A stretch of DNA of 64,000 nucleotides from Actinomycetes bacterium (GTDB lineage Bacteria; Actinomycetota; Acidimicrobiia; Acidimicrobiales; RAAP-2). Positions 1-8,691 of the stretch are shown here, in pieces. A program made the translations under genes and the position numbers. Position 1 is the first letter of the stretch, and each line of letters starts with the position of its first letter. Below the pieces are notes generated by a model. It did no database searches, was not told the origin of the DNA, and saw only the letters and a list, made by a program, of their open reading frames with translations. The DNA lies in the NCBI GenBank assembly GCA_021785695.1, contig JAJYEQ010000007.1, forward strand, positions 1-64,000, written 5' to 3'.

Positions 1-2
1 TC

Positions 3-134
3 GCCCGCGAGGTCGCCGACTCGGTCTACTTCCTCGACGCCGGGGTCATCGAGGAGTCCGGCGACCCCCGCCAGGTCCTGAGCCATCCCCGCTCCGAGCG
101 CCTGCGCAGCTTCTTGTCCAAGGTCCTGGCGTGA
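3..134 (+). CDS. ABC transporter ATP-binding protein, C-terminal fragment
   Basis: Only the last 43 codons lie in the window. The frame opens AREVADSVYFLDAG and runs through EESGDPRQVLSHP to a TGA at 132-134. This is the usual tail of an importer ATPase after the H-loop: a 'VADSVYFLDAGVI' strand, then a 'GDPRQVL' helix and a final 'SERLRSFLSKVL'. The form most resembles polar amino-acid (GlnQ-like) ATPases, but the Walker motifs are outside the window, so the substrate cannot be stated. Its TGA overlaps the GTG of the next gene (131-134), which suggests translational coupling. Confidence 0.75.
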   Translation, partial: AREVADSVYFLDAGVIEESGDPRQVLSHPRSERLRSFLSKVLA

Positions 135-1288
135 CCTGGGAGATCCATCCCTCGAACAGGGGAACGGGGCTGCCGCTGGAGGGTCTGCGTGTCCTGGACC
201 TCTCGCGCGTCCTGGCGGGACCGCTGTGCGCCATGATTGCCGGCGACCTGGGTGCCGACGTCATCAAGGTCGAGGGCCCCGGGGGCGACCCGGTGCGAGC
301 TCTCGCGCCGCCGGTGCTGGGCGAGGATGCCACCTACTACCTGGCGGTGAACCGGCACCGGCGGGCGATCGTTGCCGACCTGCGCGACGCGCAGGACTTC
401 GCCGCCATCGCCGAGCTGGTCGGCCAAGCCGATGCCGTTGTCGAGAACTACCTGCCCAACCAGGTCGCCGCCTTGGGCATCGACGAGCTTCGCGCGGTCA
501 ATCCGGAGGCGATCTGGGTGACGGTCACTCCGGCCACCAGCGGTGGGCCCGTGGCGGCGCAGCCATCGTTCGACCTGCTGGCCCAGGCCCGATCGGGACT
601 GATGGGGGTCACCGGCGAGCGCGACGGGGCGCCCACCAAGGTGGGCTCACCCGTCGCCGACGTGATCACCGGGCTCTACGCGACCGTGGCGCTGCTCACG
701 GGGCTCTACGCCCGGGCGACCGGTCACCCGGCGCGGACCTTCGAGGCGCCGCTGCTGGAGTCCACGATGAGCGCTCTGGTCAACCAGGCCCAGGGATACC
801 TGTCTACCGGGGTCAACCCGCAGCGACTGGGCAACGACCATCCCAGCATCGCGCCCTACGGGCCCGTACGCACCGCCGACGGCTACCTCTTGCTGGCGGT
901 GGGAACCGATGCCCAGTACGCGCGCCTCGCGGCCACGGTCGGCGACCCGGAGCTGACGCAGCCGGAGTGGGAGACCAACGCCGGGCGGGTGCGCGACCTG
1001 CCGCGCTTGCGCACGGCGCTGGATCGCGCCTTCTCGCGCGAGGGGACCGAGACGTGGCTCGAGCGCCTGGCGCAGGCGGCGATCCCCCACGGCCCGATCT
1101 ACGACGTCGCCGGGGCGTTCGCGCAGCCCCAGATCGCGGGGGGCGACTTCGTCAGCGAGATGGACACGCCGAGCGGGATGACCCGGGCCATGCGGCTGCC
1201 GCTGGTGGTCGACGGGAGACGTCCGGCGATTCGGCGCGGCCCGCGCCCCTTCGGCGCCGACAACCGCGAGGTCCTGGGCCGGGACTAG
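131..1288 (+). CDS. CaiB/BaiF class III CoA-transferase
   Basis: A 385-residue protein of the formyl-CoA transferase/CaiB/BaiF family, which moves CoA between carboxylic acids in the cytoplasm. The opening 'LRVLDLSRVLAGPLC', 'LGADVIKVEGP' and 'DRDP'-like region, then 'ENYLPN' and 'HPSIAPY', are family hallmarks, and the length is normal. The GTG start at 131 overlaps the previous stop. At the position where the catalytic aspartate normally sits ('LLD'), this protein has Glu210 ('APLLESTMSALVNQ', codon 758-760). Some relatives may share this, so I do not call it inactive. The substrate is unknown. It converges on the nitroreductase gene and shares a CTAG with it. Confidence 0.9.
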   Translation: MTWEIHPSNRGTGLPLEGLRVLDLSRVLAGPLCAMIAGDLGADVIKVEGPGGDPVRALAPPVLGEDATYYLAVNRHRRAIVADLRDAQDFAAIAELVGQADAVVENYLPNQVAALGIDELRAVNPEAIWVTVTPATSGGPVAAQPSFDLLAQARSGLMGVTGERDGAPTKVGSPVADVITGLYATVALLTGLYARATGHPARTFEAPLLESTMSALVNQAQGYLSTGVNPQRLGNDHPSIAPYGPVRTADGYLLLAVGTDAQYARLAATVGDPELTQPEWETNAGRVRDLPRLRTALDRAFSREGTETWLERLAQAAIPHGPIYDVAGAFAQPQIAGGDFVSEMDTPSGMTRAMRLPLVVDGRRPAIRRGPRPFGADNREVLGRD

Positions 1289-1968
1289 CGACCCAGCGGC
1301 GGTCCGTCGAAGGCGTCGCGCGTGGCGAAGTCGTCGACCTCGCGCCGGCGCAGTCGCGTGGTCTCGTGCTGGGGATAGCCGAGGGCGACCACCGCCGCGG
1401 CCGCGACACCTTCGGGAAGGTGGAGGATGGCGCGCAGCGCCGGCTCCCGGGCGACCGCCACCGTGGTCATGACCCCTCCGAGCCCCTCCTCGCGCGCGGC
1501 CAGCAGGATGCTCCACACGAAGGGGTAGATCGATGCACCGCCGATGAAGTGATACCGGTCGAGGTCCTGGTCGGTCGCGGCCAGGGAGCCCAGGCGTGCG
1601 CACACGACCAGCAGCGCCGGAGCGGCATCGAGGCGGGCGGGGAAGTCGTCGGACCCGATGCTGGCGCGTGCCTCGGCGTGGTGCGTGGCCACCGCGGCAC
1701 GCTCCTCGTGCGTCAGGAGCGGGGAGAACGGTGTGACGCCGGCGCGCAGGTGCGCGAGGTACGCGACCCAGGCGTCCACGTAGGCGTCGCGGATCCCCCG
1801 GCGGCGTGCCGGGTCACGGACGTCGATCACGTGCCAGCCCTGCCGGTTGCCGCCTGAGGGCGCGAAACGCGCGGTGTCGAGGACACGCCGAATTGTCGAC
1901 TCCTCGACGGGGAGGGGCAGGAAGTCTCGGACGGCGGGCGTGCTGCGCAGGGCGTGGCGCAGGTCCAC
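1285..1968 (-). CDS. Nitroreductase-family flavoprotein
   Basis: A 227-residue FMN-dependent oxidoreductase of the nitroreductase superfamily. Visible family signatures are 'STPAVRDFLPLPV' near residue 10 (FMN phosphate-contacting Arg), 'ARFAPSGGNRQGW' near 35-47, and the glycine-rich 'EEGLGGVMTTVA' in the C-terminal half. These enzymes use NAD(P)H to reduce nitro groups, quinones or enones; the real substrate here is not predictable. It starts with GTG 4 bases after the ABC permease stop, so it probably belongs to the same minus-strand transcript. Its TAG is shared with the opposing CoA-transferase gene. Confidence 0.88.
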   Translation of the reverse strand: MDLRHALRSTPAVRDFLPLPVEESTIRRVLDTARFAPSGGNRQGWHVIDVRDPARRRGIRDAYVDAWVAYLAHLRAGVTPFSPLLTHEERAAVATHHAEARASIGSDDFPARLDAAPALLVVCARLGSLAATDQDLDRYHFIGGASIYPFVWSILLAAREEGLGGVMTTVAVAREPALRAILHLPEGVAAAAVVALGYPQHETTRLRRREVDDFATRDAFDGPPLGR

Positions 1969-1972
1969 CGCG

Positions 1973-2755
1973 CTACGCGTCCCGTCGCTCGAGGAGCACG
2001 GTCGCGACGACCAGGGTCACCACCACGTAGATCGCCAGGACGGCCGCGGCGGGCCAGGCGCTGAACATGTTGCTGGACGGTGAGACGGACATCATGGACC
2101 GGCCCAGAGCCGAGGGCTCGTATCGCGCCACGACGTTCTGCCAGCCCGACGGCAGGAGGATCACGATGATCGGCACGATCAGCAGCAGCGAGGTGTAGAC
2201 GCTGATGGCGGCGGACTGGTGGCGGATGATCAGGCCGAGTCCGAGTCCGAGGAGGCCCAGCAGGGCGAGATACGCGCCGCCAAGGACCACCGAGCGTGCC
2301 ACGCCCGGTCCCCCCAAGGAGGCCGTCGGCACGACGCCGGCGTAGATGCGCTGGCCGATCAAGAACGCCGCGAGGACGACGACCTCCGAGACGATCAGCG
2401 TTGTGACTCCCAGGACCAGGACCTTGGCCACGACTACGCGCCACCGCTGGGGGATAGCGGCCAGCGTGGCGCGAATGCTGCCCGACGCGTACTCACTGGT
2501 GATGAACAAGATGCCGATCACGCCGATGGCGAACTGGGCGAAGAGCGTGCCGGCCAAGCTGGTCGACACGGGATCGAAGGCGAAGCGTGCGATGGGGTCC
2601 ATGGTGTGCCAGTGACTGCGGATCGCGAAGGTGATCAGCACGCCCAGCCCGATGGTGAGCAGCACCGTCACGGCGTACCCGATGGGTGTCGAGCGCACCG
2701 TGCGGAACTTCACCCACTCCGAGCGCACGGCTGCTCCCACGGCGGGCTCAGACAT
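1973..2755 (-). CDS. ABC-2 type transporter permease
   Basis: A 260-residue integral membrane protein with six hydrophobic segments, in the arrangement of ABC-2 exporter permeases. The N-terminus 'AAVRSEWVKFRTVRSTP' is the amphipathic 'SEWxKxRT' helix typical of actinobacterial exporter permeases, and 'FITSEYASGSIRATLAA' is the conserved cytoplasmic coupling segment. It starts at ATG 2755, overlapping the end of the ATPase gene by 8 bases, so the two are co-translated partners. Exported substrates of this family include antibiotics, lipids and peptides. None can be assigned here. Confidence 0.9.
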   Translation of the reverse strand: MSEPAVGAAVRSEWVKFRTVRSTPIGYAVTVLLTIGLGVLITFAIRSHWHTMDPIARFAFDPVSTSLAGTLFAQFAIGVIGILFITSEYASGSIRATLAAIPQRWRVVVAKVLVLGVTTLIVSEVVVLAAFLIGQRIYAGVVPTASLGGPGVARSVVLGGAYLALLGLLGLGLGLIIRHQSAAISVYTSLLLIVPIIVILLPSGWQNVVARYEPSALGRSMMSVSPSSNMFSAWPAAAVLAIYVVVTLVVATVLLERRDA

Positions 2756-3665
2756 TGGCGGCCCCCGCGGAGCTCGTGTAATCGGTGGCGCTGGCCGTCA
2801 GTTCCATGAAGACGTCCTCCAGCGAGGCGCGCACCGGCGTCAGCTCGGAGAGGGCGATGGACTCGCGCAGGGCCAGCTGACCCACGGTCGCGGCGTCCAG
2901 CACCGCCACCTGGAGCGAGCCGCCCGGTCCCGGGCTCGTCGTGCCGCCCGCCGCGTTGATGGCCTCGGCCAGCCGGGCGTTGTCCTGCGAGCGCACCAGC
3001 ACGTCCCGAGCTGCCGCCGAGGTCAGCTCGTCGACGGTCCCGCGGGTGATGAAGCTGCCGCGTCCGATCACGATGACCTGGTCGGCCGTCAGCGCCATCT
3101 CGCTCATCAGGTGGGAGCTGACCAGGATGGTGCGACCCTCGGCGGCCAAGGTGCGAAAGACGTCGCGGATCCAGCGGATGCCCTCGGGGTCGAGCCCGTT
3201 GATCGGCTCGTCGAAGAGCAGGACCGCCGGGTCGCCCAGCAGGGCAACGGCGATTCCCAGCCGCTGCGACATCCCGAGGGAGAACTCGCCGACGCGACGG
3301 TTGGCGACCGCGGTCAGGCCCACGAACTCCAGGACGTCATCGCAGCGAGACCGCGAGATGCCATTCGAGGCGGCCATCGCGCGCAGGTGGTTGCGCGCCG
3401 AGCGCCCCGGGTGCACGGACTTGGCGTCCAGCAGTGCACCGACCTGGTGGAGTGGGGACGACAGCTCCCGGTAGGTCTTCCCGTTGATCGTGGCGCGACC
3501 CTGCTGGGGCGCGTCGAGTCCCATGATCACGCGCATGGTGGTGGACTTGCCCGACCCATTGGGTCCCAGGAAGCCCGTGATCACTCCGGCGGGGACCTCG
3601 AAGGACAGGTCGCGCAGCGCAACCGTGTGACCGTAGTGCTTGGTCACATGGTCGACGACAATCAC
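2748..3665 (-). CDS. ABC-2 exporter ATP-binding protein
   Basis: A 305-residue CcmA/NatA-type ATPase. Walker A is GPNGSGKST, the signature is 'SLGMSQRLGIA', Walker B is 'VLLFDEPINGLDP', and the H-loop is 'LVSSHLMSEM'. After the nucleotide-binding domain an 80-residue C-terminal region matches the usual regulatory extension of drug-exporter ATPases and ends 'LEDVFMELTAS'. The frame stays open upstream to 3728, but that would run into fur. I choose GTG 3665, which gives 'VIVVDHVTKHYG' and begins 10 bases after the fur stop. It pairs with the permease just downstream. Confidence 0.9.
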   Translation of the reverse strand: MIVVDHVTKHYGHTVALRDLSFEVPAGVITGFLGPNGSGKSTTMRVIMGLDAPQQGRATINGKTYRELSSPLHQVGALLDAKSVHPGRSARNHLRAMAASNGISRSRCDDVLEFVGLTAVANRRVGEFSLGMSQRLGIAVALLGDPAVLLFDEPINGLDPEGIRWIRDVFRTLAAEGRTILVSSHLMSEMALTADQVIVIGRGSFITRGTVDELTSAAARDVLVRSQDNARLAEAINAAGGTTSPGPGGSLQVAVLDAATVGQLALRESIALSELTPVRASLEDVFMELTASATDYTSSAGAANV

Positions 3666-3675
3666 ACCCGAGAAC

Positions 3676-4152
3676 CTAGTGGGCGCGCTGCCTCGCCCGG
3701 TCGGCGGGGGCACCGGGCTCGCGCACACCCCGACAAGACGCGCACAGCCCGGCGATGGCTACGTGGTGCCGATCCAGCGCGAAGCCGAAGCGCTCCAGGA
3801 GCTCGCCTTCCATGCGGTCGAACAGCTCAGCGGGAACTTCGGAGCTCGTGGCGCACGCGGTGCATACGACGTGGCCGTGCGGGACGCCGGTCAGGTGGTA
3901 CACCGTGGCGCCGTGACCAAGGTGCGCGTGCACGACGATGCCGAGCTCCTCGAACTCGTCGAGCACGCGGTAGACGGTCGACGGGGAGATCTCCGGCCGG
4001 GCCGCCTGCACGCGCTGGGTGATCTCGTCAGCCGACAAGTCGGTGCCGGTGGCCGCCAGGACGTCGGCGATGCCTCGCTTGGCGGCAGTCATCCGGCCGC
4101 CGGCCCGGCGCACGCTGGCGGCAATGTCGTCGCGCGACCACGTGCCGTCCAC
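3676..4152 (-). CDS. Fur-family transcriptional regulator
   Basis: A 158-residue ferric-uptake-regulator family protein. It has the N-terminal winged helix ('[15 protein letters not shown]', '[17 protein letters not shown]') and then the metal-binding dimerisation domain with 'HGHVVCTAC' and a second pair 'CASC' near residue 140. Together these make the structural four-cysteine zinc site. Fur, Zur and PerR cannot be told apart from this. It is the first gene of the minus-strand run with the exporter and nitroreductase, so it may control them, but I saw no convincing Fur box in the short gap before msrA. Confidence 0.88.
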   Translation of the reverse strand: MDGTWSRDDIAASVRRAGGRMTAAKRGIADVLAATGTDLSADEITQRVQAARPEISPSTVYRVLDEFEELGIVVHAHLGHGATVYHLTGVPHGHVVCTACATSSEVPAELFDRMEGELLERFGFALDRHHVAIAGLCASCRGVREPGAPADRARQRAH

Positions 4153-4205
4153 GCGCCGAGCCTAGGGCGATCGGTGCGCGCCGGGTGACCCGTAGGATTC
4201 GCGGC

Positions 4206-4844
4206 GTGTTGCGGCGAGAAGACATGGTCCCGGCCAGCGAGGCGCTGCCGGGACGCACCACACCCATCAGCGTCAACCGGGCTCACCTGGTCTACGGGCG
4301 TGCCTTCACCTCGTTGGACGGTCGGCTGCACCAGGCGTATCTGGCGCTGGGGTGCTTCTGGGGTGCCGAGCGGTCGTTCTACCGGCTGGCGGGTGTCGAG
4401 ATGACGGCCGTCGGGTACCAAGGTGGCTTCACGCCGAACCCCACCTACGAGGAGGTCTGCACCGGCCGCACCGGGCACGCCGAGACCGTGATGGTCGCGT
4501 TCGACCCGGCACGACTGACCTACGACCGGGTGCTGGCCCACTTCTTTGAGAGCCACGACCCCACGCAGGGCCATCGCCAGGGTGCCGACGTCGGCACGCA
4601 GTACCGCAGCGCGATCTTCACGCGTGACGAGGAGCAGGCCGCCGTGGCACGGCAGGTGCGCGACGCCTACGACCAGATCCTGCGAGCTGCGGGGTTCGGT
4701 CCCGTCACCACGGAGATCGCGCCGGCGGGTCCCTTCTACCTGGCCGAGGAGTACCACCAGCAGTACCTGGTGGCCAATCCTGAGGGGTACTGCGGCCTGG
4801 GCGGCACGGGGGTTGCCTGCCCGATCGGGGTGCTGGGGACCTAG
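4206..4844 (+). CDS. msrA: Peptide-methionine (S)-S-oxide reductase
   Basis: MsrA repairs oxidised methionine (the S epimer of the sulfoxide) using thioredoxin. The catalytic motif 'LGCFWGAER' is present (Cys50 from this start), with '[23 protein letters not shown]' features following and a C-terminal '[12 protein letters not shown]' that can supply resolving cysteines. Length 212 residues fits the longer actinobacterial form, whose N-terminus carries '[13 protein letters not shown]'. GTG 4206 is chosen; GTG 4185 and ATG 4224 are in-frame alternatives. It is divergent from fur and converges on nhaA, sharing a CTAG. Confidence 0.95.
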   Translation: MLRREDMVPASEALPGRTTPISVNRAHLVYGRAFTSLDGRLHQAYLALGCFWGAERSFYRLAGVEMTAVGYQGGFTPNPTYEEVCTGRTGHAETVMVAFDPARLTYDRVLAHFFESHDPTQGHRQGADVGTQYRSAIFTRDEEQAAVARQVRDAYDQILRAAGFGPVTTEIAPAGPFYLAEEYHQQYLVANPEGYCGLGGTGVACPIGVLGT

Positions 4845-6010
4845 GTTCGGGCGAGGTCGTGTCGCTCCCTGAGCGGCGGCCAGCGCCAGATCAGGAGTGC
4901 AGCGGCCGCGCCGACCGTGGTGGCGAGCAAGAGTCCGGCGGTGAAGGCGTTGGTGACGCGTGCCTCTGAGGGGAACAGGGCGTCGGCGAAGAGTACGGGG
5001 ATGGTGATGCCCATCGAGCACACCAGGCCTGATCCCCACAGGACACGACCGCGCACGCCGGCGGGTGCTTCGTAGCCGAACCGCTGCGCCAGCATGACCC
5101 CTCCGACGATGCCGAGGGTCTTTCCCGCGATGCGGGCTGTGGCGACGCCGACAACGATCCCGGGGACCGGTCCCCGCCACGTCAGCTGGGAGATGTCAAG
5201 CCCGCAGCTCACCAGTGCGAATGCGGGGAGGATGAGACGGGTCGACCACCATGAGGCCACCGGCTCCAGGCGCTTCGCGGAGTGAACGTCGCTCGGCACG
5301 ACCAGGCCGACGAGGACGCCGGACAGCGCCGGCTCGACCCCGGTCCACGCGAACAGTGCCCACAGCAGCGCGAGGAAGGCCCATCGAAGGGTCGTGCCAG
5401 CCACCCGACGGGACAAGACGAAGAGGGCGATGCCCGCCACCACGATCAGGGCGAGGCCCCACAGTCGTACCGAACGCCCTCCGATGAATCCCAGGACCAC
5501 GACGCTGATCAAGTCGTCGGTGACGGCTAGGGCCAGCAGGAAGAGGCGGGTCGTGAGGGGGAGCCGGTGTCCCGCTGCGGCCACGACACCGAGGACGAGT
5601 GCGACGTCGGTGGCCATGGGGACGCCCCATCCGTGCATGAGATCGGGTGTCGAGGTTGTCAGCCCTATCCCCGCCTGGATGATCGCCGTCGCGGCCATAC
5701 CGCCCACGGCCGCGGCAATCGGGCTCACGGCATGGCGTCGCTGCGCAAGGATGCCGTGACGGCGCTCGCGAGCCAGTTCCAGCCCGACGCCGAGGAAGAA
5801 GATGGCCAACAGGGGGGACGCCACCAGTTCGCGCACGCTGCGTACGTGCAGTTGGGTCAGGATGGGCAAGCTTGTCCGGCCATCGATGAGTAGGGCGTAG
5901 GAGGCGTGGGACGTCGCCGACCAGACCAGCGCGCCCAGGGCGCCCAAGCCGACCCCCACCGCGATCTTGGTCTCACCGGCAATCCAGCGACGCCGTCGTG
6001 ACACCGTCAC
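4841..6010 (-). CDS. nhaA: NhaA-type Na+/H+ antiporter
   Basis: A polytopic membrane antiporter of about 389 residues that exchanges cytoplasmic Na+ for H+ and so controls pH and sodium. It shows the NhaA signatures '[15 protein letters not shown]' (the TDxA unwound-helix site) and '[16 protein letters not shown]' (the paired aspartates that bind the ion). It also has the N-terminal '[13 protein letters not shown]' typical of the family. Of several possible starts I prefer GTG 6010, because it makes the GTGA overlap with the phosphatase stop seen throughout this genome. ATG 6025 and 6052 are also open. It is the second gene after the phosphatase on this strand. Confidence 0.92.
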   Translation of the reverse strand: MTVSRRRRWIAGETKIAVGVGLGALGALVWSATSHASYALLIDGRTSLPILTQLHVRSVRELVASPLLAIFFLGVGLELARERRHGILAQRRHAVSPIAAAVGGMAATAIIQAGIGLTTSTPDLMHGWGVPMATDVALVLGVVAAAGHRLPLTTRLFLLALAVTDDLISVVVLGFIGGRSVRLWGLALIVVAGIALFVLSRRVAGTTLRWAFLALLWALFAWTGVEPALSGVLVGLVVPSDVHSAKRLEPVASWWSTRLILPAFALVSCGLDISQLTWRGPVPGIVVGVATARIAGKTLGIVGGVMLAQRFGYEAPAGVRGRVLWGSGLVCSMGITIPVLFADALFPSEARVTNAFTAGLLLATTVGAAAALLIWRWPPLRERHDLART

Positions 6011-6504
6011 GGGACGAGCCACCATTGGGGTCGGCCGCCATGTTGCACCCATGAGGTCACTAGAGACGTCAGGCTGTGCGCGATGATCTCCAGGCAGCGG
6101 TCGAAGTCGTGGTCGGTTCCGTAGTACGGGTCGGCCAGGTCCAGGGCGTGGGGCGAGCCGTCGAGACTGCGCAGGAGGACGACGCGGCGAGGGTCGCCGG
6201 AGGTGCGGCGCCTCACGTCGTCGCGGTGCTCGCGCGTCATCGCGATGATCAGGTCCTGCTCGTTGAGATAGTCCGGGCTGGCGAAGGCGGCCGGCGTTCC
6301 TGAACCGTTGAATCCGGCGCGGTCCAGCGCGCGGCGGGCCCGCGCGTCCATGGCGGAGCCGACGTGCCAGGCTGCGGTGCCCGCGCTCGAGACGATGACC
6401 TGGTCAGCCAGTGCGGAGTGCTGGGACACCAGGTGGCTCAGCACCACCTCGGCCATGGGCGATCGGCAGATGTTTCCAGTGCAGATGGTGGCGACCCGGA
6501 TCAT
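6007..6504 (-). CDS. Low-molecular-weight protein-tyrosine-phosphatase family protein
   Basis: A 165-residue protein opening 'MIRVATICTGNICRSPMAE', which is the P-loop CxxxxxRS of low-molecular-weight phosphatases, with the general acid loop 'DLADPYYG' in the last third. Members dephosphorylate phosphotyrosine or phosphoarginine, and relatives reduce arsenate. The intact phosphatase acid loop favours phosphatase. Upstream open frame reaches 6621, but the family N-terminus starts at ATG 6504. The gene is divergent from the DUF3040 gene and overlaps nhaA by four bases. Confidence 0.92.
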   Translation of the reverse strand: MIRVATICTGNICRSPMAEVVLSHLVSQHSALADQVIVSSAGTAAWHVGSAMDARARRALDRAGFNGSGTPAAFASPDYLNEQDLIIAMTREHRDDVRRRTSGDPRRVVLLRSLDGSPHALDLADPYYGTDHDFDRCLEIIAHSLTSLVTSWVQHGGRPQWWLVP

Positions 6505-6603
6505 CACGCGCCGGCGCTGGATGCGGGCCCGAGGGGGCGCGATGATGTGCGACTTCGGCGGGCCGGACGGTACCATAACAGCGAGTGCGCGGAAGGAGGT
6601 GTG

Positions 6604-6990
6604 ATGCCGCTGTCGGAGCACGAGCAGCGAATTCTGGCCCAGCTTGAAGAGTCCCTGAGTCGGCAGGATCCTCGCTTCGCGCGCAACGTGGCCGAGACCA
6701 ACGTGTACTCACACGGCGGCCGGCGCGTGCGCTGGGGAGCGCTGGGCTTCGTGGCGGGCTTGCTGATCCTCGTTATCTTCTTCTCGCGATCCACGCTGCT
6801 GGGACTGGCCGGCGTCGCGTTGATGTTCGTCTCGGCGATCGTCATTGAGCGCAACGCCCGGCTCCTCGGGAAGGCATCGTGGCACGACATTACGCGCTCG
6901 CCTCAAGGGGAGGCCGAGACGGCCCGGGGCGAGCCGCGTCTTCGTCGCATTCGCGACTGGGTCTCACACATCCGACGTCGCACGGAGTGA
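6604..6990 (+). CDS. DUF3040 membrane protein
   Basis: A 128-residue protein starting 'MPLSEHEQRILAQLEESLSRQDPRF', the diagnostic N-terminus of the actinobacterial DUF3040 family. Two adjacent hydrophobic segments follow (about residues 46-63 and 66-83), then a basic cytoplasmic tail. The function is unknown; in other actinobacteria the family lies just upstream of mraZ, as here. ATG 6604 is preceded by a very strong ribosome-binding site (GGAAGGAGG). A TACCAT hexamer at about 6571 could be its -10 element. Confidence 0.9.
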   Translation: MPLSEHEQRILAQLEESLSRQDPRFARNVAETNVYSHGGRRVRWGALGFVAGLLILVIFFSRSTLLGLAGVALMFVSAIVIERNARLLGKASWHDITRSPQGEAETARGEPRLRRIRDWVSHIRRRTE

Positions 6991-7040
6991 GCGGGCGGGC
7001 CAGCGACCGACAAGGAGTGCGCGTCCAGGCTCCGGATGCG

Positions 7041-7065
7041 GGGCGCGACGCCGGGTGGCGCGCCC
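7041..7065 (+). terminator. GC-rich hairpin, possible terminator
   Basis: Arms GGGCGCG (7041-7047) and CGCGCCC (7059-7065) pair perfectly around an 11-base loop in the 109-base gap after the DUF3040 gene. There is no T-tract, so intrinsic termination is uncertain. It could instead be a processing or attenuating structure. Confidence 0.3.
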
Positions 7066-7099
7066 GAGAAGGCAGTCGGCGTCGCGAGTTGGAGGGGCG

Positions 7100-7399
7100 A
7101 TGATGCCGTCTGGTCCTGACGACGCCGCGCGCTCGCGCGACGTGGCGTTCTCACTCAGGGTGCCTGGGCTGGCGTGGTATCTCTGGCGCCATCCCCAGTG
7201 GATTCCCTCCGTCATCCGGGCGGCCTGGCGCCTGCGTCAGGCCGACTGGTGGCGACGCCGCCCGTGGCTGCCCGTGCCCGATCCGGCGTACTGGGCGTTC
7301 CGGGTCCACACGGCGGCCGGGAGCGACGGTCGGGCGCTCAGTCCCCAGGAGGTCGTGGCTGTCGCACGATGGTCGAATCACCAGCGCGCGAGCCGGTAG
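7100..7399 (+). CDS. Conserved-looking hypothetical protein, Trp/Arg-rich
   Basis: A 99-residue protein of unknown function with many Trp and Arg residues ('WYLWRHPQWIP', 'QADWWRRRPWLPVPDPAYWAFR'), ending 'EVVAVARWSNHQRASR'. The 'DPAYWAFR' stretch suggests an aromatic, membrane-surface or nucleic-acid-contacting surface, but no domain is recognised. Two adjacent ATGs (7100, 7103) follow a GGAGGGG ribosome-binding site at 7091-7097. The frame is open much further upstream, but that part reads as non-genic arginine-rich sequence. It lies 9 bases before the HNH gene and may be co-transcribed with it. Confidence 0.6.
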   Translation: MMPSGPDDAARSRDVAFSLRVPGLAWYLWRHPQWIPSVIRAAWRLRQADWWRRRPWLPVPDPAYWAFRVHTAAGSDGRALSPQEVVAVARWSNHQRASR

Positions 7400-7408
7400 G
7401 TTCTACGT

Positions 7409-7915
7409 ATGGGCCGGGTGCTCCTGCTCAACGCCACATACGAGCCGTTGCAACTGGTGTCGGAGCGTCGGGCGGTCGTCTTGATGCTGGGTGGGCGAGC
7501 CGAGACCGTCGCCACCGAGGACGAGCCGACGGTGTACCACGCGGCAACCCTGTCGGTGACGGTGCCCTCCATCATTCGACTGCACGACTACGTGCGGCTT
7601 CCCGCCGCCGCCCGGATCCCACCGCTCACGCGACGTGCCCTCCTGGTCCGCGACGGCTTCCGCTGCGCCTACTGCTTGGGTCACGCCGACACCGTCGACC
7701 ACGTGGTGCCCAAGAGCCGCGGCGGGCGCCACGAGTGGCTCAACGTGGTGGCAGCCTGCCGTCGTCACAACACGCTCAAGGGTGATCGTCTGCTCGACGA
7801 GATCGGCTGGCACTTGCACTTCGAGCCACGAGTGCCCGATGGCCTGTGGTGGCGCTGGCGGTCGGTGCCCGATCCCGAGCCGTCGTGGGCCCCCTTCCTG
7901 CCGCAAGCTTCGTGA
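7409..7915 (+). CDS. HNH endonuclease family protein
   Basis: A 168-residue protein with a C-terminal HNH fold. 'CAYCLG' is the first zinc pair, 'ADTVDHVVPKSRGG' carries the catalytic His, and 'HEWLNVVAACRRHNTLKGDRLL' carries the Asn, the second zinc Cys and the final His. The N-terminal 'VLLLNATYEPLQLVSERRAVVLMLGGRAE' is the standard start of the actinobacterial stand-alone HNH family. Its biological substrate is unknown, and nothing nearby suggests a phage or restriction role. The stop overlaps the next gene's GTG by four bases. Confidence 0.92.
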   Translation: MGRVLLLNATYEPLQLVSERRAVVLMLGGRAETVATEDEPTVYHAATLSVTVPSIIRLHDYVRLPAAARIPPLTRRALLVRDGFRCAYCLGHADTVDHVVPKSRGGRHEWLNVVAACRRHNTLKGDRLLDEIGWHLHFEPRVPDGLWWRWRSVPDPEPSWAPFLPQAS

Positions 7916-8577
7916 GCGGCCCGGTTCCTGCGCTGCTGGACTACGAGGCGCTGCGCGCGCGACGGAGGGGCACCATGATCGTGCACCAGATGCGCGCGAC
8001 CTACGTCGTGCTCGGGAGCCGCCAGGGCGTCGAGCTCCTGAGCGTGGCGGCGCGCGCCGACCTGGAGCTGCGGCAGCGGCGAGGGGGCGGAGGCATCGTC
8101 GTGCTGGATCCGGGGGGTCTGTGGGTGGACTGGTGGATCCCCTCGACGGACGCGCGATGGACGCCCGACATTCGTGCCGCCGCGCTCGAGGTCGGGGAGT
8201 GGTGGCGCGCCGTACTGGCCGACCAGGTGGCCGGAGCCGTGTCGGTGCACACCGGCCCGGTCGCGGGGGCCGTCGAGCATCGTGTCGTGTGCTTCGCCGG
8301 GCGCGGCCCGGGTGAGGTCTTCGTCGAGGATCACAAGGCGGTTGGCCTCATGCAGTGGCGCGTCCGAGAAGGGGCGCTGATCTCGACCCAGATTCCGTCT
8401 CAGCCAGCGGCCCGCGTTCTCGATTGGCTGGCCACCCCTCCGCCCGGCCTGGCCTCCCACCTGCACCACCACACCGTCGGTTCCCTGGGTCTCGGCGACC
8501 CCGATGCCGTGGTGGCCGGGCTGGCGGTGCAGGGCGGCCCGTGGGTGATCGACATCGTTGACCACCCCGCGACCTAG
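7912..8577 (+). CDS. Lipoate-protein-ligase-like protein (BPL/LPL fold)
   Basis: A 221-residue protein of the biotin/lipoate ligase catalytic fold. 'YVVLGSRQGVELL' matches the LGxxQ strand, and 'LRQRRGGGGIVVLDPGGLWVDWWIP' has the RRxGGG nucleotide/lipoyl-AMP loop. 'VFVEDHKAVGLMQWRVREG' has the conserved Lys in the place of the catalytic lysine of LplA-type enzymes. It could attach lipoate or octanoate to carrier domains. No carrier, lipA or glycine-cleavage gene is near, so the substrate is inferred from the fold only. GTG 7912 overlaps the HNH stop. This is the last gene before the dcw cluster. Confidence 0.75.
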   Translation: MSGPVPALLDYEALRARRRGTMIVHQMRATYVVLGSRQGVELLSVAARADLELRQRRGGGGIVVLDPGGLWVDWWIPSTDARWTPDIRAAALEVGEWWRAVLADQVAGAVSVHTGPVAGAVEHRVVCFAGRGPGEVFVEDHKAVGLMQWRVREGALISTQIPSQPAARVLDWLATPPPGLASHLHHHTVGSLGLGDPDAVVAGLAVQGGPWVIDIVDHPAT

Positions 8578-8691
8578 CCCTCACCAGTCCCGCGGCGCCC
8601 CGAGTCTCTCCCGCTGACCGGTCACGTCCCGACCCGGCCCCGCGACCTCGAATCACCGGGCGGCACGGCTACGTTCTCGGGGCATTTTTGG

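Noticed and set aside
3666-3728. Upstream start for the ABC ATPase at 3728
   Set aside because: It would overlap the end of fur and add a Pro/Ser-rich stretch not found in the family. GTG 3665 gives the normal N-terminus.
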